A DNA stretch of 64,000 nucleotides. Source: Haladaptatus sp. ZSTT2 (GTDB taxonomy: Archaea > Halobacteriota > Halobacteria > Halobacteriales > Halococcaceae). The stretch lies in the NCBI RefSeq assembly GCF_037081775.1, contig NZ_JBAMHQ010000001.1, forward strand, positions 558,001-622,000, in the 5' to 3' direction. Made by a program: the position numbers and the translations under genes. Each line of letters opens with the position of its first letter. Positions within the stretch are counted from its first letter, which is position 1. Below, piece by piece: positions 41,595-49,585 of the stretch. Under the pieces are notes generated by a model, which saw only the letters and a program-made list of their open reading frames with translations, did not search any database and was not told where the DNA came from.

Positions 41595-41684
41595 CACCGA
41601 ACCTTCGTGCGGATTCCATAAAAAGCGTTCGTGGGAGCCACCCCTACCGAAAGCTGTTTTCACGCGTCTGACCTATCATCTCCC

Positions 41685-42353
41685 ATGCGCGTCGTCGTCA
41701 ATGCAGCCATGAGCGTGGATGGAAAGCTCTCACACCGCCGCCGAAAGCAGGTGGTCATCAGCGGCGACGCCGATTTCGACCGCATGGACGCCATTCGTGC
41801 GGAAAACGACGCCATCATGGTCGGGGCGGGAACCGTCGTCGCAGACGACCCGAGCCTGACCGTCGATGACGAGACACGCCGCGCGGCACGCAAAGCGCGC
41901 GGCGTCCCTGAAAATCCGGCGCGCATCATCGCAGACTCCCACGCCCGCTGTCCGCGAGACGCCCAGATTTTCGACGAGCGCGCCCACACCTACCTGCTCG
42001 TGAGCGAAGCGGCCCACCCTACGCGAATCCGCAAACTCGAACGCAAGGGCGTCACCATCATCACCGCAGGCGAAGAGCGCGTCAATCTCACGAGCGCCTT
42101 CGACGCCCTCGCAGACCACGGCATCGAGTCGATAATGGTCGAAGGCGGCGGCGAACTCATCTTCTCGCTGTTCGAAGAGGGCCTCGTAGACGAACTCACC
42201 GTGTTCGTCGGTTCGATGATTATCGGCGGCCGCGAAGCCCCGACGCTCGCGGACGGCGAAGGATTTGTCGCTGGCTTTCCGAAACTGGAGTTGACGAACG
42301 TTGAACGGATGGACGACGGCGTCGTGCTGAGTTACGTCCCAGCGAAAAAGTGA
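41685..42353 (+). CDS. arfC: 2,5-diamino-6-ribosylamino-pyrimidinone 5'-phosphate reductase
   Basis: 222 residues, related to the C-terminal reductase domain of RibD. It reduces the ribosyl side chain to ribityl with NAD(P)H in archaeal riboflavin and F420 synthesis. MRVVVNAAMSVDGKLSHRRR, NDAIMVGAGTVVADDPSLTV, DSHARCPRDAQIF and SIMVEGGGELIFSLFEEGLV are family signatures. The start at 41685 follows a promoter-like gap of 90 bases from rpa1 (divergent). No other riboflavin gene is in the window. Confidence 0.92.
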   Translation: MRVVVNAAMSVDGKLSHRRRKQVVISGDADFDRMDAIRAENDAIMVGAGTVVADDPSLTVDDETRRAARKARGVPENPARIIADSHARCPRDAQIFDERAHTYLLVSEAAHPTRIRKLERKGVTIITAGEERVNLTSAFDALADHGIESIMVEGGGELIFSLFEEGLVDELTVFVGSMIIGGREAPTLADGEGFVAGFPKLELTNVERMDDGVVLSYVPAKK

Positions 42354-42425
42354 GGGTGTTGGTGAACTTTCTTCTCCACTCGCGGCGCTCTCGACCGGTG
42401 AAAAGCGAGAGAATGTGAAGACGAG

Positions 42426-42716
42426 TTAGTGGTCGTGACCGGTCATCTCGGCGAACGTCATGCCAAAGCGCTCTTCGAAGGTTTCGAGGACGCTCTCTTC
42501 GATGGCTTCTACGTCTGCGTCGAACTCGCCCTGTGCGTGGTGGACGAGGGCGTGAGCGCGCTGGGCGAAGCCGATGAGAACGACGTCTGCGACGGTTTCT
42601 GCGGTGGACTCCTCTTCTGAGAGCAGGGAAAGCAGTTCGGTTGGGAGTTCGACTTCGTCGGTCGAACCGTCCGAGGATTCGATGCTGAACGTGGCTGTCT
42701 CTACGGAATCAGACAT
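42426..42716 (-). CDS. Conserved small haloarchaeal protein (DUF7545-like)
   Basis: 96 residues: MSDSVETATFSIESSDGSTD at the start, DEVELPTELLSLLSEEES, AHALVHHAQGEFDADVEAIE and FEERFGMTFAEMTGHDH at the end. It is very acidic and helical. I believe this is the haloarchaeal family DUF7545 but I could not verify this. The two histidine pairs (ALVHHAQ, TGHDH) could bind metal. Function unknown. An extra Met three codons upstream is possible. Confidence 0.68.
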   Translation of the reverse strand: MSDSVETATFSIESSDGSTDEVELPTELLSLLSEEESTAETVADVVLIGFAQRAHALVHHAQGEFDADVEAIEESVLETFEERFGMTFAEMTGHDH

Positions 42717-42836
42717 GGGATTCACTTTGCGCGTGGACGTAAAGGGTCTGTGGAATCTGTGCTTCGTGCGTGCACACGCGGTGCGGTGGCTCGTGGGGTT
42801 GGAAAACAGAGAGAATCTGTGAGAGAAATCGAGCGC

Positions 42837-43898
42837 TTAGTCGTCGGATTCGGGGGCGGCGACCTGTTCTTTAGCGCGGTTTTCGCGGTCTAACTCCTCT
42901 AAGTAGTCGTCCGCGTCGATGGCGGCTTGACAGCCCATGCCGCCTGCGGTGATGGCCTGCTGATAGTGGAAGTCCACCACGTCGCCCGCGCCGAAGAGGC
43001 CGGGCACGTCCGTTGCGGTCTGTTGTGCGCCTTTGCCGTCTTTCGTGATGAGGTAGCCAGCGTCGTCCATCTTCGCGCCCGTGCCTTCGAGGTAGGCCGT
43101 GTTCGGCGTGTGGCCGATGGCGAGGAACACCGCGCCCGTCTCGAAGTCGAATTTTTCAGTAGCGGGGTCGTCGAGTTTCTCGGAGGGGTGGCCCTCGGGG
43201 TGGCGAATCATCGTGACGTGGCTCACGCCGTCTTCTGGCGAGCCGTGGATTTCCGTGACCTCGGTGTTGCGGAGGATTTCGATTTCGCCTTCTTCGACCT
43301 GTTCGTTGACGCGGTCGATCCAGTAGTCCTCGGCGCGGAACTCCTCGCGGCGGTGGACGAGGTACACTTTCGAGGCGAACTTCGTGAGGAAGGAGGCTTC
43401 CTCCATCGCGGCGTCGCCGCCGCCGATGACGACCATTTCTTGGTCGCGGAAGAACGCACCGTCACAGGTCGCACACGTCGAGACGCCGTAGCCCATGAGG
43501 TCGTCTTCGCCGGGGATGCCGAGCGTTCGAGCGCTCGCACCGGAGGCGGCGATGAAGGCGTCTGCGGTGATGACGTCGCCCGAGGTGAGTTCGATGCGGA
43601 ACGGGCGCTCCGAGGCGTCGACCGATTTGACGACGCGGTTTTTGACGGTCGCGCCAAAGCGCTTTGCCTGTGCTTTCATGTTGTTCACGAGTTCAGGCCC
43701 GCTGATGCCCTCGGGGAAGCCGGGGTAGTTGTCCACCTCGGTGGTCAAGGTGAGTTGGCCACCCGGCTCTGTGCCTTCGAGAACGAGCGGTTCGTTGTTC
43801 GACCGAGCCGCATAAATGGCCGCGGTGAGCCCCGCGATGCCGGACCCGGCAATCACGAGTCGGTGGTGCTCAACCTCGGCTGCGTCGCCTTTTGTCAT
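42837..43898 (-). CDS. trxB: Thioredoxin reductase
   Basis: 353 residues. FAD motif VIAGSGIAGLTAAIYAARS at the N-terminus, redox-active disulfide CATC in GYGVSTCATCDGAFFRDQ near residue 145, NADPH motif VVIGGGDAAMEEA, and GLFGAGDVVDFHYQQAITAG at the C-terminus for the FAD. It reduces thioredoxins with NADPH and could serve the peroxiredoxin at the left edge. Two starts are possible (43904 and 43898); MTKGDAAEV at 43898 is closer to the family. The 132 bases upstream (43899-44030) hold the promoter; nothing else is seen. Confidence 0.93.
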   Translation of the reverse strand: MTKGDAAEVEHHRLVIAGSGIAGLTAAIYAARSNNEPLVLEGTEPGGQLTLTTEVDNYPGFPEGISGPELVNNMKAQAKRFGATVKNRVVKSVDASERPFRIELTSGDVITADAFIAASGASARTLGIPGEDDLMGYGVSTCATCDGAFFRDQEMVVIGGGDAAMEEASFLTKFASKVYLVHRREEFRAEDYWIDRVNEQVEEGEIEILRNTEVTEIHGSPEDGVSHVTMIRHPEGHPSEKLDDPATEKFDFETGAVFLAIGHTPNTAYLEGTGAKMDDAGYLITKDGKGAQQTATDVPGLFGAGDVVDFHYQQAITAGGMGCQAAIDADDYLEELDRENRAKEQVAAPESDD

Positions 43899-44030
43899 GT
43901 GCACAAATTGACCGTGGACAAGTATTTACCTTGCGCTGTCTTGCGCAGTCAGCACGATTTCGTCCGGGTGTTCGGGCACAGATCTGCCGTCGGTGCCAAG
44001 GCCCATATTCGTCCCCGACAACGAGGTTCT

Positions 44031-44315
44031 ATGGCCGCTGATTTAGCAGAGAAGACCAACCGCTACGAACGACTGCTGGCGGAGGCCTTAGACGCCGCAG
44101 AAGACGTGAATCCGCCGAACACGCCACTCGGGGAGTCAGCCGCCGAGTACCGCGAGATGGCGCAGTCGTATCTCGACGACGGCCGCCACTTCAAGGCAAA
44201 TGACGACCTCGTGAACGCCCTCGCGTCGTTCTCCTACGGCCACGGCTGGATGGATGCGGGTGCGCGCATTGGGCTGTTCAAGGTTCCCGACGAGGGGCAT
44301 CTGTTCACTGTCTGA
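44031..44315 (+). CDS. DUF357 family protein
   Basis: 94 residues of helical protein: MAADLAEKTNRYERLLAEAL, then AAEYREMAQSYLDDGRHFKA and LASFSYGHGWMDAGARIGLF. It is a DUF357 member, a conserved archaeal family of unknown function. The Tyr-Gly-His-Gly-Trp-Met-Asp-Ala motif is the best conserved part. The ATG at 44031 is the only sensible start. It diverges from trxB. Confidence 0.8.
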   Translation: MAADLAEKTNRYERLLAEALDAAEDVNPPNTPLGESAAEYREMAQSYLDDGRHFKANDDLVNALASFSYGHGWMDAGARIGLFKVPDEGHLFTV

Positions 44316-44410
44316 CCGCGTGTCAAAGGAGGTGGAAGTGACCGACGGCGTGAATCTGACACCCTCCTCTGTCGATGGGCTTACATGGTGTGGGTGAGAG
44401 ATGCAGAACA

Positions 44411-44686
44411 ATGGAGGCCGTCCTCTGGTACGTGTTGACCGGTACCCGAGGTGGAGCCAACCGCGTTCGCCTGCTCAAGACGCTGAATCGGCAACCGCGG
44501 AACGCAAACCAACTAGCCGAAGACTTAGCCCTTAACTACAAGACGGTCAGACACCACCTCGATGTTCTCATGGATAACAACATTGTGACGACGAGCGGCG
44601 ATGAGTACGGAGCGATTTATCTCCCCAGTGAGAACGCCCGCCATCACTGGGATACGATAGAGCAAATCATAGCGCAGGTGGAGTGA
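44411..44686 (+). CDS. Winged-helix transcriptional regulator (ArsR-like)
   Basis: 91 residues. A winged helix is readable: GANRVRLLKTLNRQPRNANQ, LAEDLALNYKTVRHHLDVLM (recognition helix) and the wing NNIVTTSGDEYGAIYLPS. It is a small DNA-binding protein of the ArsR/DUF-type group common in haloarchaea. No metal-binding cysteines are seen. The gene for a 3-TM protein follows at 56 bases in the same direction, then a Tat-exported copper protein, so the regulator may control these. The ATG at 44411 is the likely start. Confidence 0.82.
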   Translation: MEAVLWYVLTGTRGGANRVRLLKTLNRQPRNANQLAEDLALNYKTVRHHLDVLMDNNIVTTSGDEYGAIYLPSENARHHWDTIEQIIAQVE

Positions 44687-44741
44687 TTATGGTCGAATTT
44701 GGGCTAGTCGTTATATGTGACAGTAAGGTAGGTGGAGGTAG

Positions 44742-45047
44742 ATGAGTATCTGGGTCACGGTCGCACAGGGCGCAACTGCACTAAACGTCCTCCTCCTCGC
44801 AGGACTCGGCTATGTGTGGGGTCGTAACTATCTGCAGTTCCGCTCTAAGCACACAATCGGTCTATTCATCTTCTCGTTGTTCTTGCTCGCTCAGAACGCG
44901 CTCACGCTCTACTACTACCTCATCGACCCCGACCTCTCTGCGTGGTACGCCTCTGCAGTGCCCGAAATCGTCTGGCAGGCGATGATGCTGCTCGCGGTGT
45001 TGCAGTTCATTGGCCTCCTGTTTCTCTCGTGGACGGCGTGGGACTGA
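44742..45047 (+). CDS. Three-TM membrane protein
   Basis: 101 residues with three hydrophobic helices, near residues 10-28, 38-62 and 74-97. No catalytic motif; a few aromatic and charged residues are between helices. It lies 55 bases after the winged-helix gene in the same direction, an arrangement I have the impression is recurrent in haloarchaea, but this needs a search. Function unknown. Confidence 0.7.
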   Translation: MSIWVTVAQGATALNVLLLAGLGYVWGRNYLQFRSKHTIGLFIFSLFLLAQNALTLYYYLIDPDLSAWYASAVPEIVWQAMMLLAVLQFIGLLFLSWTAWD

Positions 45048-45216
45048 CGGGAACTGAACAATCGCCATACGGAGAACTACCAGCGCGGTGACGCACACGA
45101 GTTTTCATGGGTTAAAAGCGGATTTCAACGCTCACTCCACCAGTTCATCTCCAGTATGCGGTATGTTACCTTGGCCACTGGATAATAACGGCCATTCACG
45201 GAAACATCAAGTCGCC

Positions 45217-46101
45217 ATGTCACGAGACACCGGCGAGAATTCGAGGTACAGCCTGCCAACGCGACGAACCGTCCTTCGGACGCTCGGCGTGGGAACCGCG
45301 GTGGCGGCGCTCGGTGGGGTCGCCGCTGGGGAAACAGGGGACGGGACGCAGACAAGTGCGAGGGGTGGGACACAGTCTACATTCCAAGCCGACAACGACT
45401 GTCCGCCGTGCATCGACGACCTGATGGGATATGCGTCGTTGACGACCGAACTCGACCTCCCAGAGGCGCTCATGCCCCAGCACACAGTTGAACTGCGGCT
45501 TGACGACGCGGACGTGTTGTTCCCCGAAGAGGGGGATAGTGACGAGCAGGCGGACGGAGAGGCCGAAGGCTTCCCTGATTTCTATTTCGACCCGGTCGGC
45601 CTCGCCATCAGTGTCGGCGACATCATCGAGTTCCCGAACGCCTCTGCTGACCTCCACACGGTGACGGCAATCCACCCACGATTTTTCGGCCTGCCACGGC
45701 GGATTCCCGAGGGAGCCGCACCCTTCTCCTCGCCCCCAGTCATGAGCGGGGAGAATTGGATTTATCAGTTCACGGAGCCGGGTGTGTACGACATCATGTG
45801 CCTCCCGCATTTCGATCTTGGAATGGTGATGCGCGTCGTCGTCACCGGGGATGGCTGTGAACAGCCCAAAGCACCTGCCGGAAGCGAACAACTGCCGCCG
45901 CCGGTGGCCACCGTGCTCGACGCAGAGTTACTCACGCCACAGAACATCATCGACAACGGTCCCATCGCGTGGGAAGACCTCAAAGGAGAGATTCCCACGT
46001 TCAATCCCGATGAGCTGTTCGCAGAGGGGGGCGAAGGCGGCTCAGAAACTGACGGAGAGGCAAATCTAGACGGCGAAGAAACGGGAACCGAAACCAGCTG
46101 A
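45217..46101 (+). CDS. Tat-exported cupredoxin (blue copper) protein
   Basis: 294 residues. A twin-arginine signal is at the N-terminus: TRRTVLRTLGVGTAVAALGG, residues about 16-35. The mature part has a cupredoxin fold of roughly 130 residues. His in SADLHTVTAIHP and the Cys-x2-His-x4-Met set in YDIMCLPHFDLGMVM are the type 1 copper ligands. An acidic insert (EEGDSDEQADGEAEGF) and an acidic C-terminal tail (about 20 residues) flank it. It should carry electrons or store copper outside the membrane. The ATG at 45217 is chosen for the signal peptide; a frame open upstream is not coding. Confidence 0.85.
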   Translation: MSRDTGENSRYSLPTRRTVLRTLGVGTAVAALGGVAAGETGDGTQTSARGGTQSTFQADNDCPPCIDDLMGYASLTTELDLPEALMPQHTVELRLDDADVLFPEEGDSDEQADGEAEGFPDFYFDPVGLAISVGDIIEFPNASADLHTVTAIHPRFFGLPRRIPEGAAPFSSPPVMSGENWIYQFTEPGVYDIMCLPHFDLGMVMRVVVTGDGCEQPKAPAGSEQLPPPVATVLDAELLTPQNIIDNGPIAWEDLKGEIPTFNPDELFAEGGEGGSETDGEANLDGEETGTETS

Positions 46102-46147
46102 GCGAACTGGAGTGACGCAGCACGTTCTACACTTTTTCACTGGCGGG

Positions 46148-46384
46148 TCACCCGGCCGCAAGGCTGCTTAGAACTGCCAAGCTGCCGACGAGTATCATTG
46201 CGATGTCGAGAACTCGTGTCAACAGGACGTTCCATTCTGCAGGTTCGACTTGGTCGCGCGGTGTCGTGCTGCCAATTGCATCGATGCGTTCGCTAAATCG
46301 TGCGAATCGATAGGGCCACCGCGCCGCGAGGAATCCCCCAAGCAGGAAGAAGATACCGACGGGGTTAATCATGCGTTTTCTCAA
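46148..46384 (-). CDS. Small two-TM protein
   Basis: 78 residues. Two hydrophobic segments, about 6-22 (INPVGIFFLLGGFLAARW) and 56-76 (VLDIAMILVGSLAVLSSLA), flank a polar, charged middle. A start at 46372 (MINPVG) is about as likely as 46384. I do not recognise a family. It lies between the cupredoxin and phosphoribosyltransferase genes, on the opposite strand to both. Confidence 0.6.
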   Translation of the reverse strand: MRKRMINPVGIFFLLGGFLAARWPYRFARFSERIDAIGSTTPRDQVEPAEWNVLLTRVLDIAMILVGSLAVLSSLAAG

Positions 46385-46504
46385 CCCGAGTCATTCGATA
46401 AATAGTTTCTGTCGAGGGAGACTGTGTGATGCGTGGCGTGTTTCGGTGCAACCCATTCGCGAGTCCAGACGGGGTTTAAGCCGCGTGCGCACCTATTTTC
46501 ATTG

Positions 46505-47137
46505 ATGTACCGAAATCGAACTGACGCGGGCGAGAAACTCGCGGCGGTCGTCGATGCCCACGACGTGGTGGCGGACATCGTCCTTGCGATTCCACGGGGT
46601 GGGGTGCCCATTGGCAAAATCGTCGCAGATTTCCTCGCCGTGCCACTCGACATTATCGTCGCGCGAAAGCTCGGTGCGCCCGACAACCCAGAGCTCGCCG
46701 TTGGCGCAGTCGCAGCAGACGGGAGCGTCTGGCGAAACGAACCGCTCATCCAGACACTCCGCGTGTCTGAAGAGTACCTCGAAGAGACGATTGCCCGCGA
46801 ACACGAAACCGCTCAAGCGAAGGCCAAACGGTATCGGGGGGAGCGCACGCCCCCCGACTTGACGGATAAGCGCGTCGTCATCGTCGACGATGGGCTGGCG
46901 ACCGGGGCGACGGCGCTCGCCTGCGTACGGCTGGCGAAGGCAGCGGGCGCGAGCCGCGTGGTTCTTGCGGTTCCCGTTGCGTCTGAATCGGGTGCAGAGC
47001 GGCTCATGAGCGAGGCTGATGAGGTGATTTGTGAGATGACGCCCGCGTACTTCAGCGCTGTGGGACAGTTTTATGAAGATTTCGGTCAGGTGAGCGACGA
47101 AGCGGCGATGGCGGCCCTCGCCACTTACGAGCGGTAA
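46505..47137 (+). CDS. Phosphoribosyltransferase family protein
   Basis: 210 residues of the type I phosphoribosyltransferase fold. The PRPP loop VVIVDDGLATGATALACV and the P-P loop PRGGVPIGKIVAD are both clear, and VPLDIIVARKLGAPDNPELA is typical of the ComF-unlike group often annotated as predicted PRTase, sometimes fused to a hydrolase elsewhere. Substrate unknown. The start at 46505 (MYRNRTDAG) follows the general family N-terminus. The AT-rich TATTTTCA just upstream serves as a promoter. Confidence 0.85.
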   Translation: MYRNRTDAGEKLAAVVDAHDVVADIVLAIPRGGVPIGKIVADFLAVPLDIIVARKLGAPDNPELAVGAVAADGSVWRNEPLIQTLRVSEEYLEETIAREHETAQAKAKRYRGERTPPDLTDKRVVIVDDGLATGATALACVRLAKAAGASRVVLAVPVASESGAERLMSEADEVICEMTPAYFSAVGQFYEDFGQVSDEAAMAALATYER

Positions 47138-47193
47138 ATCGGTTGTATATGGGTTGTGTCGTGTGGTTTTGGCCCGTTCCGTTTTGCGAAACA

Positions 47194-47201
47194 TTTATAA
47201 A
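47194..47201 (+). promoter_or_regulatory. TATA box of TFB gene
   Basis: TTTATAAA with purine-rich GCGAAACA just before it (BRE-like) is the strongest core promoter visible in the window. Transcription would start near 47225, giving a leader of about 60-70 bases to the TFB start. Confidence 0.65.
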
Positions 47202-47294
47202 CTTTACGCACTAACTATACGTAAGGTCAACACCCGGCTTTTTAGGGTTTCGTACCCCCCGGCAGACACCCGCCCTGGCCCAATGGAGACGCTA

Positions 47295-48269
47295 ATGAGT
47301 GACACAACAATCAGGACATACACCGGCGAACAGCCACAGGAGAAGCAGAAGAATCGAATCGTCGATGAAACCGAAGTGTGCCCAGAGTGCAGCGGTCCGC
47401 TCATGTCGGACACGGAACACGGCGAGACGGTCTGTCGCGACTGTGGCCTCGTCGTAGAGGAAGCAGAAATCGACCGCGGCCCGGAGTGGCGCGCGTTCAA
47501 CGCGAGCGAAAAGGACTCGAAGTCCCGTGTCGGTGCACCGACGACGAAGATGATGCACGACAAGGGGCTTTCGACCAACATCGACTGGCGAGACAAGGAC
47601 GCCTACGGCAAATCCCTCGGTGCCCGCCAGCGCGCGAAGATGCAGCGCCTCCGCACCTGGAACGAGCGGTTCCGCACGCGCGACAGCAAGGAACGCAACC
47701 TGAAGCAGGCGCTCGGCGAAATCGACCGCATGTCTTCGGCACTCGGCCTGCCGAGCACGGTTCGTGAGACGGCGTCGGTCATCTACCGGCGCGCGCTCTC
47801 TGAGAATCTCTTACCAGGTCGCTCCATCGAAGGCGTCGCCACAGCGTCGGTGTACGCCGCTGCCCGACAAGCGGGCATGCCCCGCAGTCTCGACGAGATT
47901 GCGACGGTATCGCGCGTCGATAAGATGGAACTCACGCGCACCTACCGCTACATCGTCCGCCAGCTCAACTTAGAGATAAAGCCCGCAGACCCAGAGAGCT
48001 ACGTCCCACGCTTTGCGTCTGACTTAGACCTCTCTGATGAGGCAGAGCGCACCGCCCGCGACCTGCTTCGCAACGCGAAAGAGCAGGGCATCATCAGCGG
48101 GAAGTCGCCGGTCGGCCTCGCGGCCGCCGCCGTCTACGCCGCCGCGCTGCTCTCGAACGAGAAAGTGACCCAAAGCCAGGTCTCTGACGTAGCGAACATC
48201 AGCGAAGTCACCATCCGCAACCGCTACAAAGAACTGCTCGAAGCCAACGGGAACTACCTCCCCGTATAA
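47295..48269 (+). CDS. tfb: Transcription initiation factor TFB
   Basis: 324 residues. The N-terminal zinc ribbon has CPECSGPLMSD and CRDCGLVVEEAEID. The B-finger/linker region is GPEWRAFNASEKDSKSRVG. Two cyclin-like repeats follow (about residues 115-205 and 210-305), with HTH pieces such as VSDVANISEVTIRNRYKELL. TFB joins TBP at the TATA box and recruits RNA polymerase. Haloarchaea carry several TFB copies. An ATG 12 bases upstream (47283) is also possible. The promoter is unusually good, and the gene converges with nothing. Confidence 0.96.
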   Translation: MSDTTIRTYTGEQPQEKQKNRIVDETEVCPECSGPLMSDTEHGETVCRDCGLVVEEAEIDRGPEWRAFNASEKDSKSRVGAPTTKMMHDKGLSTNIDWRDKDAYGKSLGARQRAKMQRLRTWNERFRTRDSKERNLKQALGEIDRMSSALGLPSTVRETASVIYRRALSENLLPGRSIEGVATASVYAAARQAGMPRSLDEIATVSRVDKMELTRTYRYIVRQLNLEIKPADPESYVPRFASDLDLSDEAERTARDLLRNAKEQGIISGKSPVGLAAAAVYAAALLSNEKVTQSQVSDVANISEVTIRNRYKELLEANGNYLPV

Positions 48270-48316
48270 GTCAGGCAACAAAGCTTTTCATTGCAGCCTG
48301 CGAACAGTGTGCACAC

Positions 48317-48496
48317 ATGGTGGAAGCATATGTTCGTCTACTCTGTCCTGAGTGCGGCAAAGATTGGGAATCGACGCCGGGTGACCTTCCGCCCTTGAAA
48401 ACCACCTTCCATTGTCCGAACTGTCACGCAAGTCGAATGCTTTCTGAGTTTATGCGTACCGAACACGACCTCGACACGGTCAAGCAGTTCGAGTAG
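48317..48496 (+). CDS. Small zinc-ribbon protein (DUF7836-like)
   Basis: 59 residues: MVEAYVRLLCPECGKDWEST at the start, FHCPNCHASR in the middle, FMRTEHDLDTVKQFE at the end. Two C-x2-C pairs (10,13 and 33,36) form a zinc ribbon. I recognise this as a widespread haloarchaeal family, I believe DUF7836; function unknown. It starts 47 bases after the TFB gene and may share its transcript, so a role around transcription is possible but unproven. Confidence 0.82.
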   Translation: MVEAYVRLLCPECGKDWESTPGDLPPLKTTFHCPNCHASRMLSEFMRTEHDLDTVKQFE

Positions 48497-48695
48497 GCGA
48501 CGCCCACTCGCAGTCCCGGCTTTTTTCAGAGACCCACGCTCGTATCGTCAGTCACGCGGAGTATACTGTGAGATATATAGTCAATGTATGCAGAATAGAC
48601 CAGTCAACTGAAAGAGACGTCGGCGTGAAATTCCGGCGAATACTGTCGATACAGCCCTTCTAATCCGGTACGTATGCTAACGAGACTCAAGATAG

Positions 48696-48704
48696 TAATA
48701 TAAC
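48696..48704 (+). promoter_or_regulatory. TATA box of UPF0058 gene
   Basis: TAATATAAC lies 26-34 bases before the ATG at 48730, as for a leaderless gene. The 233-base gap before it (48497-48729) holds a second AT-rich element, GATATATAG near 48571, and no gene. Confidence 0.45.
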
Positions 48705-48729
48705 CCTCCGCTTGTAAGAGGCTGTTGTT

Positions 48730-48966
48730 ATGAAGAAGCAGGAGCTCATCCACCTGCACGGCCTCCTCTCGGAGGTATGCAACCACTACGAAGCAGAGTA
48801 CGAAATCACAATTGAACACGAGGAATACGAGGCACTTGGGGTACGGCCGACCTCTATCCACAAATCCAAAACGGACCACAAAGCCGCAGTCTTTGCACTC
48901 GCAGACGGTATCACCGCAGAAATGACCGAGGCGGAATCCGAGAAGATCTCCGCCACGGCCGATTAA
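48730..48966 (+). CDS. UPF0058 family protein
   Basis: 78 residues: MKKQELIHLHGLLSEVCNHY and YEALGVRPTSIHKSKTDHKA followed by VFALADGITAEM. This matches the archaeal UPF0058 family of small, helical proteins thought to bind metal; the histidines at HLHGL and in SIHKSKTDHKA are candidates. Function unknown. It stands alone with its own promoter. Confidence 0.85.
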   Translation: MKKQELIHLHGLLSEVCNHYEAEYEITIEHEEYEALGVRPTSIHKSKTDHKAAVFALADGITAEMTEAESEKISATAD

Positions 48967-49080
48967 TCGCGTCGCGACCGACGCAGTCTCTCTGTCACCA
49001 CATTGACGAAAAGTGGCGACGCTCTCAGAGCGGTATCGTGCAAAAACTCCTCGCAGCCGCCGTCGGCTTTTATCGACGAC

Positions 49081-49464
49081 CTATTCGGCGTTGAGCGTCG
49101 CGCCTGTATCCGCATCGTCCTCACCTTCGCCAAGAATGCGGACGTCAATCACGTCGAGCGGGATATTGTGGAGGCGCTGACCAATCTCTTTGCGCGCGAT
49201 GCGCGCGGCGTGTTCTTCGCGTTCGACGTTGAACACGGTCATTTCGAGTTCGAGCGCGACGAGGCTCTCGTCTGCGCTCAAGAATGCGGGGTCTAACTGC
49301 TCGTGGCAGTGGGGACAGACGCGCTCACCCATGTTGATTTCGACGTAGTTCAAGTCGGGGTTGAGCATCTCGCCCGTCTTCGAGATGGCAATTCGAACCG
49401 CTTCGTCCGGCGTGCCGACGTCGTACACCGGGACTGCGGCTTCGACGACAACTCTGCAGTCCAT
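49081..49464 (-). CDS. UPF0212 (DUF555) family protein
   Basis: 127 residues. MDCRVVVEAAVPVYDVGTPD, then GERVCPHCHEQLDPAFLSAD and VFNVEREEHAARIARKEIGQ are typical of the archaeal UPF0212 family. The C-x2-C near residues 50-53 may be half of a zinc site. Function unknown. After the stop on the minus strand a T-run (GTTTTTGC near 49038) could be its terminator. It diverges from the DNA glycosylase gene, with 121 bases between. Confidence 0.85.
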   Translation of the reverse strand: MDCRVVVEAAVPVYDVGTPDEAVRIAISKTGEMLNPDLNYVEINMGERVCPHCHEQLDPAFLSADESLVALELEMTVFNVEREEHAARIARKEIGQRLHNIPLDVIDVRILGEGEDDADTGATLNAE

Positions 49465-49585
49465 GGACTATTATTCAGCGGCCTCCCGTAAGAAGGTTAG
49501 GCCAAATCAGCATACGTCGCCTTTGTGACCTGTTTGTCATGTTGAAAGCGAAAGCACAAACCGCACCCACTCCTCTACGGTGGTA

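Noticed and set aside
42927-44030. Long plus-strand frame opposite trxB continuing into DUF357
   Set aside because: The part before 44031 is antisense to trxB; only the last 94 codons are conserved.
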